Source: Catellatospora vulcania
GTDB lineage: Bacteria > Actinomycetota > Actinomycetes > Mycobacteriales > Micromonosporaceae
Reading direction: 5' to 3'
Length of the DNA: 64,000 nt
NCBI RefSeq assembly: GCF_009720385.1
Contig: NZ_WARX01000007.1
Location: 1-64,000 of the forward strand
Made by a program: the position numbers and the translations under genes. The notes beneath the pieces were generated by a model. The model had not been told where the DNA came from. It made no database searches and saw only the letters and a program-made list of their open reading frames with translations. Of this stretch, positions 1 to 10,300 are shown in pieces (within the stretch, counting starts at the first letter, position 1; each line of letters starts with the position of its first letter).

Positions 1-841
1 CCCGTTCTTCCTTCTGTTCGCCGCGTTCGGGATCTTCCCTCTGGCGTACACCGCGTGGGTGTCGCTGCACGAGTGGAGCCTGCTGTCGGAGACGCACACG
101 TTCTTGGGCCTGCAGAACTACAAGGACCTGTTCGCCGACGAGTACTTCTGGAACGCGCTGCGTAACACCGCCCAGATCTGGGTGCTGTCGACCGTTCCCC
201 AGCTGCTGATGGCCCTGGTGCTGGCACATGTGCTCAACCAGCGGCTGCGCGCTCCTACGTTCTGGCGGATGACGGCGGTGCTGCCCAACATCACGTCGGT
301 GGCCGCGGTGGCGATCATCTTCGGGCAGATCTTCGGCAAGGACTACGGCCTGGTCAACTGGCTTCTGGAGACTCTCGGTCTCGGTCGTATCGACTGGCAG
401 GCCGGCACGGCGTCGTCGCAGATCGCGATCTCCGTGATGATCATCTGGCGGTGGACGGGTTACAACGCCCTGATCTACCTGGCCGCGATGCAGGCCGTGA
501 GCAAAGACCTCTACGACGCCGCGTCCCTCGACGGCGCGTCGAGCTTCCAGCAGCTGACGAGGATCACGGTCCCGGCGATCCGCCCGACCATCATCTTCAC
601 GGTGATCGTGTCGACGATCGGCGGTATGCAGGTCCTGGCCGAACCGCTGCTGTTCGGCGGAGCGAGTGTCACCGGCGGTTCGGACCGGCAGTTCCAGACG
701 CTGTCGCTGTACCTGTACGAGGTGGCGTTCTCGCGGTTCGACTTCGGTTACGCCTCGACCGCGGCGTGGGCGATGTTCGGCATCATCGTGATCGTCGCGG
801 CGATCAACTACTTCCTGACCAGCCGCCTGCGGAGGTCCTGA
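1..841 (+). CDS. Carbohydrate ABC transporter permease (MalF/CebF-like), 5' truncated
   Basis: Inner-membrane permease subunit of a CUT1-type sugar importer. The reading frame is already open at base 2, so the gene begins upstream of the window; the GTG at 59 is internal. Several hydrophobic helices are visible, and the EAA-loop region that contacts the ATPase is at about 480-570 (reading AVSKDLYDAASLDGASSFQ, a good match to the EAA...G signature). The stop TGA at 839-841 overlaps the ATG of the next permease (TGATG), implying translational coupling. With the second permease and the GH1 glucosidase this matches the cebEFG-bglC (cellobiose/cellodextrin) layout of Streptomyces. The substrate is inferred from that neighbour, and the solute-binding protein gene would lie upstream. 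Confidence 0.9.
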   Translation, partial: PFFLLFAAFGIFPLAYTAWVSLHEWSLLSETHTFLGLQNYKDLFADEYFWNALRNTAQIWVLSTVPQLLMALVLAHVLNQRLRAPTFWRMTAVLPNITSVAAVAIIFGQIFGKDYGLVNWLLETLGLGRIDWQAGTASSQIAISVMIIWRWTGYNALIYLAAMQAVSKDLYDAASLDGASSFQQLTRITVPAIRPTIIFTVIVSTIGGMQVLAEPLLFGGASVTGGSDRQFQTLSLYLYEVAFSRFDFGYASTAAWAMFGIIVIVAAINYFLTSRLRRS

Positions 842-1733
842 TGACCGACACGTTGACCCGTCCGAAGAGCGCCCCCGAGGCCCCCGTGCCCGCGCCTTCG
901 AAACGCTACAAGGGCTTCGTGGAGCGCCGTCCCGGCAAGCTCACCTACCTCGCCCTGACCGGCCTGGCGCTGTTCTCGGCGTTCCCGCTGTACTGGTCGT
1001 TCGTCGTCGGCTCGCACGACAACGGCATCCTCGGCCAGGTGCCGCCGCCGCTGGGCCTGGGCCCGAACCTGTTCGAGAACGTCGAGCGCGCCTTCGGCAC
1101 GATCGACTTCGCCAAGGCGCTGGCCAACTCGTTCATGGTGGCGGGCGCGATCACGATCAGCGTGGTGCTGTTCTCCACCCTGGCCGGGTTCGCGTTCGCG
1201 AAGCTGGCCTTCCGGGGGCGTAACGCGCTGCTCGTCATGGTCATCGCGACCATGATGGTGCCGACGCAGCTGGGCATCATCCCGCTGTACATGCTCATGG
1301 CGAAGATCGAGTGGACCGGCACCATGTACGCGGTAATCGCGCCCAGCCTGGTCAGCGCGTTCGGGGTGTTCTTCATGACGCAGTACCTCGGTGAGGCGGT
1401 GCCGACCGAGCTGATCGAGGCAGCCCGTGCCGACGGCTGCACCACGCTGCGCATCTTCTGGCACGTGGTGCTCCCGGTGTCGAAGCCGGCCGCGGCGGTG
1501 CTGGGCATGCTGACGTTCATGACGGCCTGGAACGACTTCTTCTGGCCGCTGGTGGTGCTCACCCCGGAAGACCCGACCGTGCAGGTCGCGCTGTCCGCGC
1601 TGGCCAGCGGTTACATCACGGACTTCTCGCTGTCGCTCACCGGAACGATCATCGCGACGGTCCCGTTGCTCGTCGTCTTCGTGGCGCTGGGCAAGCACAT
1701 CATCGGAGGCATCATGCAAGGGGCGATCAAGGG

Positions 1734-1737
<4 letters not shown>
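841..1737 (+). CDS. Carbohydrate ABC transporter permease (MalG/CebG-like)
   Basis: Second permease (298 aa) of the same CUT1 sugar importer. It has a short Pro-rich cytoplasmic N-terminus, about six membrane helices and the EAA loop (TELIEAARADGCTTLRIFWH) in the second half. The ATG start overlaps the stop of the upstream permease by one base, with GGAGG (834-838 region) just before it, and its own stop overlaps the GH1 start (ATGA, 1734-1737). The three genes are therefore almost certainly co-translated. No ATPase gene is nearby, which is usual for Streptomyces-type importers that share a multitasking MsiK-like ATPase; that last point is inference. Confidence 0.92.
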
Positions 1738-3125
<1,388 letters not shown>

Positions 3126-3165
3126 CAAGCCCGGTCTGAGCGCTGCTGTCCGTCGCGCTCAGGCA

Positions 3166-3230
3166 GTGTGACGGTTGGGGGCGACCGTCACACGTGAACG
3201 CCCCGGCCCGCGAACCTGCGGGCCGGGGCG
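3166..3230. terminator. Two tandem hairpins ending the sugar-uptake/GH1 operon
   Basis: The first inverted repeat has 10-bp arms GTGTGACGGT (3166-3175) and ACCGTCACAC (3184-3193). The second has a perfect 13-bp GC stem, 3199-3211 with 3218-3230, and a 6-nt loop. They sit between the converging GH1 gene and the minus-strand gene at 3244, so they probably stop transcription from both sides. No long U-tract is present, as is common in actinomycetes. Confidence 0.7.
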
Positions 3231-3243
3231 TCGTGCCCTGCGG

Positions 3244-3906
3244 TCAGTGCTGCGGGGCGTTCCACATCGCGGCGAAGCCTGCCGCCTCACCGGTCAGCCA
3301 GCGGTCCACGTCCGCGCCCTTGGTCGCCTCGCTGCGGTAGGCGATGCCGCGCCGCACGTCGACCAGCACCGGCTCGGCGTGCGGCAGGATCTGGTCCATG
3401 TTCGCCCGCAGCAGGTGCAGCGTCGCCATGATCAGGTCGGCGGTCGGCGGCTCCTCGTCGAAGTGCAGCCGCACCGCTTCGCTGTGCCCGTCCTCATAGC
3501 GCAGCCCGAAGTGGGCGCTGATGCGCACCGGCAGGCTGCCGATCATGGCGAGCGCGTCGTTGGTCTGCGTCAGCCGGCAGCCCTGCCCCTCGATGGAAGT
3601 CAGGTAGCTGGCCGCGCCCGCGGTCAGCGACGCGTAGAGCCGCTGCCAGCGGGGGTCGACGACGTCGTTGACCTCCACCAGGTGTGTGCCCGGCGTGTGC
3701 TGGTCGATGTCGGTCTTGAGGGCCTTGATGAGCCGGCTGTGCGGGTTGAACCCGCGCCCGGTCTCCCGCTGCTTGCGCAACTTGCCGACGAACGCCGCCT
3801 TGGCGGGGCCGGAGCGGTCCACGTAGCGGGTGAACGCCAGCAGCGTGGCGTAGGGGAGCAGGGGCTTGGCGGGGGTGTCGGCGACGGTCGCTTGAGGGGT
3901 AGGCAT
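3244..3906 (-). CDS. Conserved hypothetical protein, 220 aa
   Basis: I do not recognise a family. It is a soluble protein with no signal peptide or membrane helix and a Pro/Ala-rich first 18 residues. It then shows mixed alpha/beta composition with a run of basic and hydrophobic residues (FVGKLRKQRETGRGFNP). The ATG at 3906 opens the frame, and third positions are strongly GC-biased, which supports coding. The upstream 50 bases are unusually AT-rich and contain a LexA-box-like imperfect palindrome (3939-3954). It is monocistronic and converges with the GH1 operon. Confidence 0.75.
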   Translation of the reverse strand: MPTPQATVADTPAKPLLPYATLLAFTRYVDRSGPAKAAFVGKLRKQRETGRGFNPHSRLIKALKTDIDQHTPGTHLVEVNDVVDPRWQRLYASLTAGAASYLTSIEGQGCRLTQTNDALAMIGSLPVRISAHFGLRYEDGHSEAVRLHFDEEPPTADLIMATLHLLRANMDQILPHAEPVLVDVRRGIAYRSEATKGADVDRWLTGEAAGFAAMWNAPQH

Positions 3907-4056
3907 GTCGGCTCCGTTCGCAGCTCAGCGATTGTTTTTCGTACACACATTCTAATCGACGGGGGCGACATTTCCGCGCCCTCGCGGCCAACCGATCGGA
4001 TGCTGGGAGGGCCGTCCGGACGGCCACTGACGCGGACTTGCGCGCGCCTGCACAAT

Positions 4057-4497
4057 GTGGCGGTGGACCTGCTCAGACGCCTCACGAACTCGCCGAAGGC
4101 CCTCGTCTTCAGCTACCTGCTGCTGATCCTGGCCTCCAGCGGCATCTACTGGCTGGTCGAGGACGGCAAGACACCCGGCGACGCGCTCTGGTGGTCCGTG
4201 GTGACCGCCTCGACCGTGGGCTACGGCGACACGTACCCGGAGACCTGGCAGGGCCGGGTGATGGCCGGACTCCTGATCTCGGTCATGGTCCTCTTCGTGA
4301 TCCCACTGATCACGGCGCACTTCGCCAGCAAGCTCATCGTCGACAACGACGCGTTCCAGCACGAGGAGCAGGAAGAGATCAAGAACCAGCTCCGGCAGAT
4401 CCGCGCGATCGTGGAACGGCTGGCTCCGGCCGACGCCGCCCCGGCGGCCGCGGCGCTGGACGCCGTCGAGGCACGAGCCGACGCCGACCGCCGGTAG
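4057..4497 (+). CDS. Two-TM potassium channel family protein
   Basis: Ion channel of about 146 aa with the plan TM1 (residues about 12-32), pore helix and selectivity filter (STVGYGD), TM2 (about 70-95) and a charged cytoplasmic tail rich in Glu/Gln/Arg. The tail is probably a short coiled coil for tetramerisation (EEQEEIKNQLRQIRAIVERL). There is no RCK/TrkA-N domain, so it is a minimal KcsA/MthK-pore-like channel. The open frame runs far upstream, but the homologous part begins at GTG 4057 or GTG 4063. I chose 4057; no strong ribosome-binding site decides between them. Confidence 0.85.
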   Translation: MAVDLLRRLTNSPKALVFSYLLLILASSGIYWLVEDGKTPGDALWWSVVTASTVGYGDTYPETWQGRVMAGLLISVMVLFVIPLITAHFASKLIVDNDAFQHEEQEEIKNQLRQIRAIVERLAPADAAPAAAALDAVEARADADRR

Positions 4498-4522
4498 CCG
4501 CACGCCGGCCGCCCTCGCCTGC

Positions 4523-4590
4523 CATGATCTGTTTCTGTGGACGCCTGACGTCGCCAGAGCAACGTTCAGCGTCCACAAAAACGGATCATG
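4523..4590. terminator. Inverted repeat / hairpin downstream of the channel gene
   Basis: 22-nt arms at 4523-4544 and 4569-4590 match at 20 of 22 positions (CATGATC...GTGGACGC and its complement), with further partial pairing inside the 24-nt loop. It lies just after the channel gene and before the next plus-strand gene, so an intrinsic terminator is the simplest reading. The arms are clearly less GC-rich than the surroundings. Confidence 0.5.
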
Positions 4591-4688
4591 CGCGCCATGG
4601 GGTCATCGCGGCGAGCGTCACGGCCGCCGTGGCCACGGCCGCCGGTAGGCGCGGCTGCTGGTAGGCGGCTGCCGGTAGCATCGCGCCG

Positions 4689-5270
4689 GTGTGGGGGATC
4701 GCCGGGTATCGGCCGGAGCCGGTGGCGACGGTGGACGGGCTGCTCGACGTGCATGGTGACCACCTGCGGTCGCTGGCCGGACGCCGGCTCACCCGGATAC
4801 GCGGGCTCTGCTACGTGGGCGAGGGCGACCGGTGCAGGACGCTGCCGGTGGTGCTGGAGTTCGAGGGCGAGCGGCTGGAGGTCGCCGCCGAAGGCTTCGA
4901 CAGGCTCTTCGTGAGCCGCGATGACCTGGTCGGGGACCCGCTGCCGGACACCGACGACCAGGACGATCCCGAGCGCGAAGTCGCGTGGGCGGATGTCGCG
5001 CGTGCCGAGCTGGACGTGCTGCTCGGTGCGAGGCTGGCCGCGGTGCGGGTGCTGGAGCACGACTTCCGGCTCGCCGTGGTAGACGGTGGGCCGCTCGAGG
5101 CATGGCTGCTCGGCGGGCTGGAGCTGGTGTTCGCGTGCGGGCGCGCGGTGCAACTCGTGAACGTCCTCGACGCGCTGGAGATCGCCGTCGAGCCGGCAGG
5201 CGCGGGTCCGTGGCGTCGGACGGCGCTCGACCTGCCCGGTCAGGACCAGCGGGCGCCCGACAGGTCCTGA
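4689..5270 (+). CDS. Hypothetical protein, 193 aa
   Basis: No family recognised. It is an acidic soluble protein with no signal peptide or membrane helix. It has several short beta-rich stretches (LPVVLEFEGERLEVAAEGFDR and similar spacing in the second half: RLAVVDGGPLEAW, LELVFACGRAVQLVN), which could be a duplicated small beta domain. GTG 4689 is taken as start, with GTG 4691 out of frame. The GC3 bias supports coding. It is isolated between two hairpins (4523-4590 and 5370-5409). Confidence 0.65.
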   Translation: MWGIAGYRPEPVATVDGLLDVHGDHLRSLAGRRLTRIRGLCYVGEGDRCRTLPVVLEFEGERLEVAAEGFDRLFVSRDDLVGDPLPDTDDQDDPEREVAWADVARAELDVLLGARLAAVRVLEHDFRLAVVDGGPLEAWLLGGLELVFACGRAVQLVNVLDALEIAVEPAGAGPWRRTALDLPGQDQRAPDRS

Positions 5271-5369
5271 CCGGAAGCAGCGATCTTCGCGACGGGGAGG
5301 GGCCCACGTCGCATGGCGGGCGCGCTCCGGGTCACCGGTCCGGCCTGCGAGAGCCTTCGCGGTGCTTGA

Positions 5370-5409
5370 CGCCGGTGCCGCCGCCTCGGATCCAGGGGCG
5401 GCACCGGCG
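5370..5409 (+). terminator. Hairpin after the 193-aa hypothetical gene
   Basis: Perfect 13-bp stem: CGCCGGTGCCGCC (5370-5382) with its complement at 5397-5409, 14-nt loop. It is immediately followed by the first LacI-type operator at 5411. Probable factor-independent terminator insulating the DUF1996 promoter region. Confidence 0.55.
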
Positions 5410-5410
5410 A

Positions 5411-5426
5411 TGGAGAGCGCTCTCCA
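5411..5426. promoter_or_regulatory. LacI-family operator, copy 1
   Basis: Perfect 16-bp palindrome TGGAGAGCGCTCTCCA with the central GAGCGCTC typical of LacI/GalR operators. It is close to the CebR site of Streptomyces (TGGGAGCGCTCCCA, established knowledge). An identical copy lies 228 bp downstream, a spacing compatible with looping by a tetrameric repressor (inference). Confidence 0.7.
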
Positions 5427-5606
5427 CAGCGCAGATGTTACGCGGATGTTGCCGCGCGTCAATACCCCCGACGAATCCGTCCGAATTAAACGGTTAGCAG
5501 ATGCTTTCGGATCGCTTTCCCTGTGGCGCTTCGTGATTCAGCCATGCCCGGCGGATCGCCCGGCCCCGACATCGGGACCGACAGAACGGGCAAAATGGAC
5601 GGGACA

Positions 5607-5635
5607 TTGACGTAAGTGCAACCGCGGCGTAACAC
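5607..5635 (+). promoter_or_regulatory. Sigma-70-type promoter of the DUF1996 gene
   Basis: TTGACG (5607-5612), 17-nt spacer, TAACAC (5630-5635). The predicted start point falls at about 5642, inside the second operator (5639-5654), so bound repressor would block initiation. The 5' UTR to the ATG at 5770 would be about 130 nt. Confidence 0.55.
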
Positions 5636-5638
5636 TGT

Positions 5639-5654
5639 TGGAGAGCGCTCTCCA
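5639..5654. promoter_or_regulatory. LacI-family operator, copy 2 (overlaps the transcription start)
   Basis: Exact second copy of TGGAGAGCGCTCTCCA, placed three bases after the -10 box of the promoter at 5607-5635. Operator placement over +1 is the classical repression geometry. No LacI-family gene is encoded in the window, so the regulator is elsewhere; CebR is the natural candidate given the adjacent cebFG-bglC-like operon. Confidence 0.75.
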
Positions 5655-5769
5655 TCGTACTGCGGTGTGGAGACGCCATGCCCGTCATCGGCCCCGCGGT
5701 ACGGACCCGTCCGTCCCGGCTCGACGTACCAGTCCCTGGTCGCCGAGCCCCCATCCTCCGGGAGATTCG

Positions 5770-7155
5770 ATGACATCCATCGGCCAGAGCCGGCCGAGGC
5801 GCTCCAGGGTCGCGGGCCTAGCCGCCGCCGCCCTGCTGGCGTCACTGGTCACCGTGGTGCCCATGCAGTCCGCCCAGGCGGCCGTCACCCTGCTCTCGCA
5901 AGGCAGGCCGGCCACCGCGTCGTCCACCGAGAACGGCGGCGTCCCCGCCGCTGCGGCGGTCGACGGCAACCCCGCGACCCGCTGGTCCAGCCAGTTCAGC
6001 GACCCGCAGTGGCTGCGTGTCGACCTCGGTTCCACCGCCGCGATCAGCCAGGTCGTGCTGCAGTGGGAGGGCGCCTACGCGACCGCGTACCAGATCCAGG
6101 TCTCCAACGACGGCAACAACTGGACCTCGATCTACAGCACCACCACGAGCACCGGCGGCACCCAGACGCTCAACGTCACGGGCAACGGCCGCTACGTGCG
6201 GATGTACGGCACGGTCCGCAACGGCGGCTACGGCTACTCGCTGTGGGAGTTCAAGGTGTACGGCGACAACGGCACCACGCCGCCCGCCACCGGATACGTG
6301 CTGGCGAACCCGCAGGTCACCGGCGTGACGCCGTCGACCTACAACCCGCCGCACGCGTACTTCCACGAGTTCCAGGCCAACTGCGCGACCAGCCACGACC
6401 GGCCCGACGACCCGATCGTCTACCCGGGCCTGCCGGGCGCGTCGCACATGCACACGTTCATGGGCAACCGCACCACCAACGCCGCCAGCACGCTCACGTC
6501 GCTGAACGCGGGCGGCACGACGTGTCTCGCGCCCGGCGACAAGTCCGGGTACTGGATGCCGACCATGTACAACGGCACCCAGGTCGTCAACCCGGTCGGG
6601 CCGCAGGTCATCTACTACAAGACGGGTGTCAACGACTACACCAGCGTCCGGCCGTTCCCGCCGGGCCTGCGGTTCGTCGTCGGCAGCCCGAACGCCACGG
6701 CCGACCAGTTCATGTTCGGGTCGGTCGAGGGCTGGGAGTGCGGCGAGAGCTACCACAACGCCGACTTCCCGGCGTACTGCCCGGTCGGTACCCAGGTCAA
6801 CGTCCGCTACCAGGCCCCGAGCTGCTGGAACGGCCTCTACCTGGACACCCCCGACCACAAGAGCCACATGGCGTACCCGGTCAACCTGGTCTGCCCGACC
6901 AGCCACCCGGTGGCGCTGCCGATGATCGAGTTCAAGATGGCGTTCCCGGCCAGCGGGGACATGTCCCAGGTGCGGCTGTCGAGCGGGCGGGGCTACTCGT
7001 TCCACTACGACTTCTTCAACGCCTGGGACCCGGCTGTGCAGGCCGCCCTGGTCAACCACTGCGTACGCGGTGGCCTGCAGTGCAACGCCCGCGGCTACGA
7101 CGAGACCCAGCCCGGTCGCGGCGCAGCCCTGAACGCGAACTACCAGCTCCCCTAA
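5770..7155 (+). CDS. Secreted F5/8 type C (discoidin) - DUF1996 protein
   Basis: 461 aa. A Sec signal peptide (residues 1-37, ending AQA) precedes a discoidin/CBM32-like module (about 38-170: GRPATASSTENGG..AVDGNPATRWSSQ). This is followed by a DUF1996 domain (about 185-455). The latter shows the family hallmarks DDPIVYPGLPGASHMHTF, a Cys-rich segment and HKSHMAYP-like repeats of histidines. DUF1996 proteins are extracellular; in fungi and actinomycetes they co-occur with lignocellulose degradation, and the catalytic role is unsettled. ATG 5770 is supported by a GGGAG ribosome-binding site. Regulation by a sugar-responsive LacI repressor is suggested by the two operators upstream. Confidence 0.9.
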   Translation: MTSIGQSRPRRSRVAGLAAAALLASLVTVVPMQSAQAAVTLLSQGRPATASSTENGGVPAAAAVDGNPATRWSSQFSDPQWLRVDLGSTAAISQVVLQWEGAYATAYQIQVSNDGNNWTSIYSTTTSTGGTQTLNVTGNGRYVRMYGTVRNGGYGYSLWEFKVYGDNGTTPPATGYVLANPQVTGVTPSTYNPPHAYFHEFQANCATSHDRPDDPIVYPGLPGASHMHTFMGNRTTNAASTLTSLNAGGTTCLAPGDKSGYWMPTMYNGTQVVNPVGPQVIYYKTGVNDYTSVRPFPPGLRFVVGSPNATADQFMFGSVEGWECGESYHNADFPAYCPVGTQVNVRYQAPSCWNGLYLDTPDHKSHMAYPVNLVCPTSHPVALPMIEFKMAFPASGDMSQVRLSSGRGYSFHYDFFNAWDPAVQAALVNHCVRGGLQCNARGYDETQPGRGAALNANYQLP

Positions 7156-7164
7156 CCGCACCAC

Positions 7165-7192
7165 GGCCGGCCCCGACATGGCGGGGCCGGCC
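7165..7192 (+). terminator. Terminator of the DUF1996 gene
   Basis: Perfect 10-bp stem GGCCGGCCCC (7165-7174) with GGGGCCGGCC (7183-7192), 8-nt loop, ten bases after the stop codon. Confidence 0.75.
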
Positions 7193-7198
7193 GCAGTC

Positions 7199-7281
7199 GC
7201 AAGATCGCCGGACTTGCCAGGCGAACGGTCGTATCGCGGGTCAAGATACGCACACCTGCCCGGCAAGTGCGGCGATCTTGC
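7199..7281. repeat. Long-arm inverted repeat before the AfsR-like gene
   Basis: 20-nt arms at 7199-7218 and 7262-7281 match at 19 of 20 positions (GCAAGATCGCC...CTTGCC), with partial pairing continuing into the 43-nt loop. It ends 43 bases before the probable start of the regulator at 7325, so it may be a second terminator or part of that gene's promoter or leader. Confidence 0.55.
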
Positions 7282-7324
7282 AGCTGGTTCGGGGGGCGGG
7301 CGCAGGCCTGGAACACTGGGCGAC

Positions 7325-10300
7325 GTGCGCGTGGGGATTCTGGGTCCGCTGGAGGTGCGCCTCGCCGGAGAACCGGTCGAGGTGGCCGGGGCCCGGCTGC
7401 GCGCGCTGCTGATCAGGCTGGCCGTCGACGCGGGCCGGACCGTGCCGGTGAGCGCGCTCGCCGACGCGCTGTGGGGCGACACGCTGCCCGCCGACCCGGC
7501 CAACGCGGTACAGACGCTGGTGTCCCGGCTGCGCCGGGCGCTGCCCGACGGCGCGGTCAGCTTCGGCCCCGGCGGCTACCGGCTGGAGACCGTGCCCGAG
7601 TCCGTCGACGCCCTGCACTTCGAGGAACTGGCCCGGCGCGGGCGTGCCACGCTGGCGGCCGGGCACCCCGCCGACGCGGCTGAACTGCTCGGGCGGGCCC
7701 TGGCCCTGTGGCGCGGCGACGCACTGGCCGAGGTCTGCGACGCGCCGTACGCCGTCGCGGCGGCGGCGCGGTGGGCGGAGCTGCGGCTGCTCGCCGTCGA
7801 GGACCGGGTCGAGGCGGAGCTGGCCGTGGCCGCGCCCGACCGGGTGGTGCCGGAACTGGAGCGCCTGGTCGCCGACCAGCCGCTGCGGGAACGCCCGCGA
7901 GCGCTGCTGATGCGGGCCCTGCACGCCGCCGGGCGCACCGCCGACGCGCTGGCCGCCTACGAGGACTTCCGCGGCCGCCTCGCCGGGGAGCTGGGCGTCG
8001 ACCCGTCCGTCGAGCTGCGGCAGCTGCACCTGGCCGTGCTGCGCGACGACCCCGCCGCCCGCACCTCCTTCACATCGCCGGGCGCGACACGAACCTCGTT
8101 CACACCGACCGGCGCGGGCCGGACCTCGTCCGACCCGCCCGCTGCGCTTACATCCAGCTCCCTGCCCCGGCGCGACAACCTGCGGGCATCGCTGACCAGC
8201 TTCGTCGGCCGGGCGGAGGAGCTGGACCGCATCGGGCGGCTGCTGGCCGCCGGCAGGCTCGTGACACTGGTCGGTCCCGGTGGGGCGGGCAAGACGCGGC
8301 TCTCGCTCACCGCCGCCGCGCGGCAGGCCGCCGACGATCCCGCGGTACGGGTGTGCCTCGTCGAGCTGGCCCCGGTCACCGACCCGGTGACCCTGGTCCA
8401 GGCACTGCTCGGCGCCCTCGACCTGCGCGAGTCGGGCTTCATGGACAATGGCCAGCCCGTCCTGCCCCGCGACGCGATGTCGCGGCTCGTCGACGCGCTG
8501 TCCGCCGAGGACGTGCTGCTGGTGCTGGACAACTGCGAGCACCTCGTCGAGCCCGTCGCGGCGCTGGCCGAGGAGCTGCTCACCCGCTGCCCGAGGCTGC
8601 GCGTGCTGGCCACCACCCGCGAGCCGCTGAACATCCTCGGCGAGGCGCTGTGCCCGGTGTCGCCGCTGGCCCTGCCCGAGCCGTCGGCGAGCATGGCAGG
8701 CGCGCTGGCGTACCCGGTGGTGCAGTTGCTGCGCGACCGCGCCGCCGCGGTGCGGCCCGACTTCGCGGTCACCGACGACAACGTCGCCGACGTGGTGGAG
8801 ATCTGCCGCCGCCTCGACGGGCTGCCGCTGGCCGTCGAGCTGGCCGCCGCCCGGCTGCGGTTCATGTCCCCGGCGCACCTGGCCGACCGGCTCGGCGACC
8901 GGTTCCGGCTGCTGACCGGCGGCAGCCGCACCGCGATGGCCCGCCACCGCACCCTGCGTGCCGTCGTGGCCTGGAGCTGGGACCTGCTGCTGGAACCCGA
9001 ACGCCTGCTGATCGAGCGGCTGTCGGTGTTCCCGGCCGGGGCGACCCGCGACAGCGCGGCCGGGGTGTGCGCCGACGAGCTGGTCCCGGCGGCCGACATC
9101 GCCGACCTGCTCGACGCGCTGGTCGACAAGTCGCTGCTGCAGGCCACGGGCGACGGCGAGCCCCGCTACCGGATGCTCGACACCATCCGCGAGTACGGCC
9201 TGGAACGGCTCGCCGACACCGACCTGCCCCGGGTGCGGGCCGCGCACACGGCGTACTTCCTGAACCTCGCCGAACAGGCCGAGCCGCACCTGCGCGCCGC
9301 CGACCAGCTGCACTGGATCCGGCTGCTGTCCGCCGAACGGGACAACCTGCTGGCAGCGCTGCACGCCGCCGTCGACGCGGGCGACGCCGACACCGCGGTG
9401 CGCCTGGTCGCCGCGCTCGGGCTGCACTGGACCGTGCTCGGCGCGAACGCCGAAGCCGCGAGCTGGCTCGGGCAGGCGCTCGCGGTGCCCGGCGAGGCGC
9501 CCGGCCCGCAGCGCGCCCTCGCCACCGCGTTCTACCTCATCAACACGGCGAACTCGGACCAGCCCGGCGACGGCACTGAGCTGATCAAGGAGATCGGCCG
9601 GCTGGCCGGCAGCCTCGATCCGTCCTGGGACCATCCGCTGCTGGCCCTGCTGGAACCCGTCGCGGCGCTGCTCATCGACGACACCGCCGCCGGGCTCGCG
9701 GCGATCGAGCGCAAGCTGGCCCACCCCGACCCGTGGGTGCGGTCGATGCTGCGCATGTCGCGCGCGTTCATCGCCGACAACGACGGCGACGGCGAGGCCA
9801 TGTACGCCGACCTGCAGGAGGCGGTCGCGGGGTTCCGGCGGGTGGGGGAGCGGGGCGGGCTGTCCATCGCGCTGACCGCCCTCGGCGAGGCCAGGTCCAA
9901 CCGTGGCGACTTCGACGGCGCGGTGGCCGCGATCACCGAGTCGATCGAGCTGACCCGGGAGCTGTCGGGGACGGACGACACGGAGTACCAGCAGGTGCGG
10001 CTCGCGGTGATACGCGGGCAACGGGGCGAGACGGAGGCGGCCAAGGCGATACTGACGGACATCGCCGAGCACGGGTCGGTCCGGCACGCCTGCGGCGCCC
10101 GCCTGGGCCTGGGTGAGCTGGCCCGCCAGCGCGGCGACCTGGCCGAGGCGAATCGGCAGTACGGGCACGCGCTGGCGCAGCTCGGCGACGCCGTGATGGC
10201 CTCACCGCAGTTCCGCTCACTGATCCTGACGTCGAAGGCGCACCTGGCCGTCGACACCGGCGACCTTGACGAGGCGGCGGCCTGCCTGGTCGAGGCGTAC

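Noticed and set aside
3175-4056. Upstream extension of the potassium channel frame to 3175
   Set aside because: It is antisense to the 220-aa gene and has shadow-like composition. Channel homology begins at 4057-4063.
5362-5610. 82-aa plus-strand ORF before the DUF1996 gene
   Set aside because: It runs through a hairpin, a LacI operator and the promoter -35, and has poor codon usage. Regulatory DNA explains the region better.
7241-10168. Very long minus-strand open frame (975 codons) opposite the AfsR-like gene
   Set aside because: It is antisense to a clear multidomain gene and has His/Gln/Arg/Gly-rich composition without motifs, the usual by-product of GC3-biased codons. The same applies to long antisense frames at 16522-19845, 59873-62935 and 24864-26828.
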